Below are positions 31,312-34,131 of a stretch of DNA of 34,131 bases, one piece after another. The translations under genes and the position numbers were made by a program. The notes beneath the pieces were generated by a model. It was given only the letters and a program-made list of their open reading frames with translations, did not search any database and was not told where the DNA came from. Each line of letters begins with the position of its first letter. Position 1 is the stretch's first letter. Source of the DNA: Spirochaetia bacterium (lineage in GTDB: Bacteria > Spirochaetota > Spirochaetia > Treponematales > Breznakiellaceae); contig BNVB01000019.1 of assembly GCA_025997795.1 (NCBI GenBank), positions 1-34,131 of the forward strand, given 5' to 3'.

Positions 31312-32334
31312 ATGAAAAGAATTGTATGGCACGGTGTAAAGGATGTACGGCTGGAGACCGATGCTGAAATCCCCGCATGCGAAGAAGGGGGTGTGCTTAT
31401 AAAGATGGAAGCTTTTTCTGTCTGCGGAACGGATATTAAAGCCTACAATGCGGGTAATACCCGGTTAACCCATCCCCAGACGGTGGGCCATGAATTTGTG
31501 GGCCGCATTGAAGAAAGCAAGGCCTCCGGTTTTGTCAAAGGAGAGCGGGTAGTAATGGCTCCCACCATCGGCTGCGGCGAATGTTATTACTGCAAATGCG
31601 GTAAACGTAACCTGTGTCTTAAGCCCCGGTCTATTGGGTTTCAGATTCCCGGTGCCATGGCGGAATACATGCCCCTTCCCGCCGATGCCCTTACGGGGGG
31701 CCATCTTATTAAATGTCCCGGCGATATTCCCGCCCCGGTGGCGGCCATTGCCGAACCCTTAAGTTGTGTTATTAACGGCCTTTCCCGGGCTCCGATTGGT
31801 AAAATGGAAGATGTCCTTGTTATAGGCCTGGGGGCCATAGGATTACTCCACGCTATCGCTATCCGTGATGCCGGAGTAAAAAATATTATCACCAGTGATT
31901 TTCCCGGCCATAAGGCGGATATTGCCAGGGATTTGGGTTTTAAGGTAGTGTCCCCGGATGAGCTTGCGGAAAACTACAAAGAACTTTCCGGCGGCCTGGG
32001 TTTTGAATTAGTGGTTATTGCCGCGCCGGTTCAAAAGGTTCAGGAAACTGCCCCTTCCTATGCCCGCAAAGGCGCTTATGTTTCTTACTTTGCAAGCCTT
32101 CCTCCGGAACATGAAAAACTGAACCTTTCAAGCCGGATGATCCATTATAACGAACTGGTTCTTTTTGGGACTTCCGACTCGACGCCCAAACATGTGGAAG
32201 AAGCGGTAAAACTTCTTTCTGCCCGGAAAGAAGACTTTGCAAAAATGATAACCGTACTTCCCATGGAAAAATGGATGGAAGGGTATCAGGGCGTAATGGA
32301 TATGCGCTATGCTAAGGTAGTGCTGACCCCCTAA
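31312..32334 (+). CDS. Zinc-dependent medium-chain alcohol/polyol dehydrogenase
   Basis: The 340-residue cytoplasmic enzyme belongs to the sorbitol/threonine dehydrogenase group. Catalytic zinc ligands are Cys38 in VCGTDIKAY and His60-Glu61 in VGHEFVG. The structural zinc set is Cys88, 91, 94 and 102 in GCGECYYCKCGKRNLC. The coenzyme fold begins at VLVIGLGAIGLLHA, and ITSDFPGHKADIARDLGF follows with an acidic residue suggesting NAD+. AAGAGGAAC lies before the ATG. It probably oxidises a polyol or sugar alcohol to a ketose, which the FGGY kinase could then phosphorylate. Confidence 0.94.
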   Translation: MKRIVWHGVKDVRLETDAEIPACEEGGVLIKMEAFSVCGTDIKAYNAGNTRLTHPQTVGHEFVGRIEESKASGFVKGERVVMAPTIGCGECYYCKCGKRNLCLKPRSIGFQIPGAMAEYMPLPADALTGGHLIKCPGDIPAPVAAIAEPLSCVINGLSRAPIGKMEDVLVIGLGAIGLLHAIAIRDAGVKNIITSDFPGHKADIARDLGFKVVSPDELAENYKELSGGLGFELVVIAAPVQKVQETAPSYARKGAYVSYFASLPPEHEKLNLSSRMIHYNELVLFGTSDSTPKHVEEAVKLLSARKEDFAKMITVLPMEKWMEGYQGVMDMRYAKVVLTP

Positions 32335-32358
32335 ACGGAGACAAGCGGTAACGGAGTA

Positions 32359-33219
32359 ATGGTGAAAGCAGCGGGAACAAAAATGGACAAATCAATGGTA
32401 CTCACCATAGCGGCGGCATTTGTCATTGTGGCCGCCGCAGTATTAACCCTTAACGCCCGTGGTGTATTTTCCCTTAAGCGTATTTTTTCCCTCAAGCCCA
32501 CGGAAAAACGGATAACCCGAAACCTTAATCTGGCCGATCCCTGGTGGGTGGAACAGTTTGTGGAGATTTCTCTGCCCCCATTCAAGAAGGACTTTTCCAT
32601 TTACAGCGCCTTTTCCTATTCCAGCGCTCAGAACGGCCTTGTTCAGGTCTATGCCACCCGGGCGGCCTTAAGCGATATCCGTTCCCATTATGAAGGGCTC
32701 TTGGAAAACCCCCGGCTTTCGGAAAACAACAGCGTCGGGGTTCTGGAATTGGATGGTTTTGTTATGGGCAGGACCGTCAAGGTGCAAAACTATTTTAGCG
32801 AAGTAAGTAATGTAATTCAGGTAAGCATGGATCTGTCCGGCGAATATGCCGGTATAATACAGCGCAAGGTAACGGATTCGTTCCCCCAGGAAGCTCTTGA
32901 AGCGGTTCCGGAGCTAGCTGCCTTTGCTGCCGGTGTTAGTACCGAAGGTTATGTGATGTACAATTACAATACCTTTGATGATCATTCGTACGCCAATGTA
33001 CCGCTTTTTTCCCGGGCTTATACCTTTGGGGGTACCATGGAAGAATTGCGGAACAAAATAGAAGGACTTGGGGAACGGTTTACCGATACCGCCGCTGCCA
33101 GCATTTCAAATGGAATTGCGGAAATAAAACAGGGCGCTTATCTTTACAGTGTCAGTTCTCTGGAAAGTAATTCCGGCCCCAAGGCGGTATTGGTTATCCA
33201 GGAGATACCCCAGAGTTAA
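32359..33219 (+). CDS. Hypothetical membrane-anchored protein
   Basis: I do not recognise this 286-residue protein. It has one N-terminal hydrophobic segment at about residues 13-31 (VLTIAAAFVIVAAAVLTL), then a basic stretch and a soluble domain of about 240 residues with no visible catalytic motif or Cys. It is rich in aromatic and small residues (DPWWVEQFVEISLPPFKK, GYVMYNYNTFDDHSYANV). The topology suggests an anchored periplasmic domain. The start is uncertain: the ATG at 32359 is close to GGAG (32353-32356), with a GTG at 32362 and an ATG at 32383 as alternatives. It lies between the alcohol dehydrogenase and the second SDR, so it is probably co-transcribed with them. Codon use looks like that of its neighbours. 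Confidence 0.75.
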   Translation: MVKAAGTKMDKSMVLTIAAAFVIVAAAVLTLNARGVFSLKRIFSLKPTEKRITRNLNLADPWWVEQFVEISLPPFKKDFSIYSAFSYSSAQNGLVQVYATRAALSDIRSHYEGLLENPRLSENNSVGVLELDGFVMGRTVKVQNYFSEVSNVIQVSMDLSGEYAGIIQRKVTDSFPQEALEAVPELAAFAAGVSTEGYVMYNYNTFDDHSYANVPLFSRAYTFGGTMEELRNKIEGLGERFTDTAAASISNGIAEIKQGAYLYSVSSLESNSGPKAVLVIQEIPQS

Positions 33220-33220
33220 A

Positions 33221-33251
33221 TACCGGCCCTTGGGCAGGGTATAATTTTTTT
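33221..33251 (+). terminator. Possible weak terminator before the second SDR
   Basis: TACC-G-GCCC (33221-33229) can pair with GGGC-AG-GGTA (33232-33241), with an internal bulge and a very short loop. TAATTTTTTT follows. The same bases contain TATAAT (33240-33245), which could alternatively be a -10 without a clear -35. Confidence 0.4.
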
Positions 33252-33262
33252 GGAGGATTTGT

Positions 33263-34018
33263 ATGCGTGAAGACAGATTTACCGGCAAGACAGCTTTTAT
33301 TACCGGCTCTGCCCAGGGTATTGGTTTTAAAGTTGCCCAGGATATGGCAAAGGAAGGAGCCAAAGTGGTTATTTCCGATGTGGATGACGGAACCCTTAAA
33401 GAAGCGGGAGAACTGCTTGCCAAAGCGGGCGCCGAATACCTTGCATTAAAGTGCGATGTTTCTAACCGTAAACAGGTGGAAGACGTGGTTAAAGCCGGGT
33501 ACGAAAAATTCGGCCGGATTGACATCCTGGTAAACAATGCGGGGATCCTTAAAAATTTCCCCATCGAGGAAACCACCGATGAGCTTATCGACGCTACTAT
33601 CGGTATTAATGTAAAGGGAGCCCTGTACGCTATCCGGGCGGTAACACCGATCATGAAAAAGCAAAATTATGGCCGCATTATCAATATATCTTCCATTTGC
33701 GGTAAAATGGGCGATCATTCCACCACCTATGTGTACGGCGCTTCCAAGGGAGCGCTGCTCAGTGTTACCCGGTCTGTGGCATACCAGCTGGGCCCCTTTG
33801 GTGTTACCTGCAACAGCATTGCCCCCCATGCGGTAATGACCAAACTTATGGCTTACTGGGATGAAGGGCGGAAAAAAGACGCCGCCGAAAAAATCCCCGT
33901 CCGCCGTCTGGGAACCGTGGAAGACATGTCCAACCTTTTGATGTTCCTTGCTTCCGATGAAGCAGGTTTTATTAACGGCGAAAACGTAAACATTAACGGC
34001 GGTTATTATATGGATTAA
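33263..34018 (+). CDS. Short-chain dehydrogenase/reductase (SDR), second of two
   Basis: This is a classical SDR of 251 residues. The coenzyme motif TGSAQGIG is at 14-21, with Asp39 at the end of the second strand (VVISDV) favouring NAD. It also shows NNAG at 91-94, Ser143/144 in IINISSICG, and Tyr158 and Lys162 in YVYGASKGAL. The C-terminal GFINGENVNINGGYYMD is typical. A clear GGAGGA precedes the ATG. It differs considerably from the first SDR in the operon, so it probably acts on a different intermediate or in the reverse direction. Tandem hairpin repeats follow. Confidence 0.94.
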   Translation: MREDRFTGKTAFITGSAQGIGFKVAQDMAKEGAKVVISDVDDGTLKEAGELLAKAGAEYLALKCDVSNRKQVEDVVKAGYEKFGRIDILVNNAGILKNFPIEETTDELIDATIGINVKGALYAIRAVTPIMKKQNYGRIINISSICGKMGDHSTTYVYGASKGALLSVTRSVAYQLGPFGVTCNSIAPHAVMTKLMAYWDEGRKKDAAEKIPVRRLGTVEDMSNLLMFLASDEAGFINGENVNINGGYYMD

Positions 34019-34027
34019 AAAGTTACT

Positions 34028-34076
34028 CCGGTTTCCGCTAAAGCCGGAAGCCCGGTTTCCGCTAAAGCTGGAAACC
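34028..34076 (+). repeat. Tandem hairpin repeats with CTAAAG loops after the second SDR
   Basis: CCGGTTTCCGCTAAAGC occurs at 34028-34044 and 34052-34068, a 24-base period. The second copy forms GGTTTCC / GGAAACC arms (34054-34060 with 34070-34076) around GCTAAAGCT. The first can form TTCCG / CGGAA. No T run follows. Confidence 0.75.
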
Positions 34077-34111
34077 TTGTCAGTAAATTTGCCTTTATAG
34101 AGGAGTGTTAT

Positions 34112-34131
34112 ATGGATATCAATGAAATCGT
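34112..34131 (+). CDS. First codons of a gene cut off by the window end
   Basis: GAGGAG at 34100-34105 precedes an ATG at 34112, giving MDINEI before the window ends. It is probably the next gene of the carbohydrate operon. Nothing can be said about function. Confidence 0.5.

Noticed and set aside
1..34131. CRISPR array, tRNA, rRNA or insertion sequence
   Set aside because: No regularly spaced repeats, cloverleaf-like segments, rRNA-like sequence or transposase with terminal inverted repeats were seen; the only mobile-related item is the partial nuclease at the left edge.

Overview
The window is bacterial chromosome of roughly 50 % G+C, densely packed and mostly coding on the + strand. The best fit is a Treponema-type spirochaete, probably from a termite-gut or anaerobic-gut lineage. 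This is an inference from three things: a long-form GAPDH resembling the trypanosomatid/spirochaete type, lipoprotein signal peptides with relaxed lipoboxes, and a methanol/corrinoid methyltransferase set expected in an acetogen. No rRNA, tRNA, CRISPR array or insertion sequence was seen, and no gene-free stretch exceeds about 170 bases.

Region 1 (1-10127) holds central glycolysis mixed with sensing. After the tail of a PD-(D/E)XK/Rpn-type nuclease come gap and pgk, then a chemoreceptor and an orphan sugar-binding lipoprotein, then tpiA, then a 930-residue hybrid histidine kinase with two receiver domains. The triose-phosphate genes are thus split by a chemotaxis/solute-binding pair.

Region 2 (10152-14840) is a complete branched-chain-amino-acid-type ABC transporter (livK-H-M-G-F). 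It has a good promoter, a perfect 15-bp inverted repeat between livK and livH, overlapping cistrons, and two hairpins at the end. An AcuB-like CBS-ACT protein follows, tail to tail with a DeoR-family repressor.

Region 3 (16289-22957) is a methyltransferase locus. It contains a DUF2284 metal-binding protein, a corrinoid protein (mtaC), an MtaA/UroD-type methyltransferase (mtaA), a divergent RamA-like corrinoid-reactivating ferredoxin/ATPase, a PocR-AraC regulator and an MtaB methanol:corrinoid methyltransferase. Together they encode the methyl-group entry module: MtaB loads the methyl group onto MtaC, MtaA passes it on (to tetrahydrofolate if the host is an acetogen), the reactivator rescues Co(II), and the PocR-AraC protein probably switches mtaB on.

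Region 4 (23074-34131, running off the end) is one long carbohydrate/polyol operon behind a strong sigma-70-like promoter. It encodes an RbsA-type ATPase with a collagen-like tail, two RbsC-type permeases, a binding lipoprotein, a short-chain dehydrogenase (SDR), an FGGY kinase most like L-xylulose kinase, a UroD-superfamily protein, a zinc alcohol dehydrogenase, an unrecognised membrane-anchored protein, a second SDR and the first codons of a further gene. The logic is uptake, oxidation to a ketose and phosphorylation. The UroD-like enzyme is the unexplained member and could link to the methyl-transfer locus next door.

Intergenic hairpins recur in two sequence styles: loops containing CTAAA, and TTCAAAA/TTTTGAA stems flanking the sugar-binding gene.
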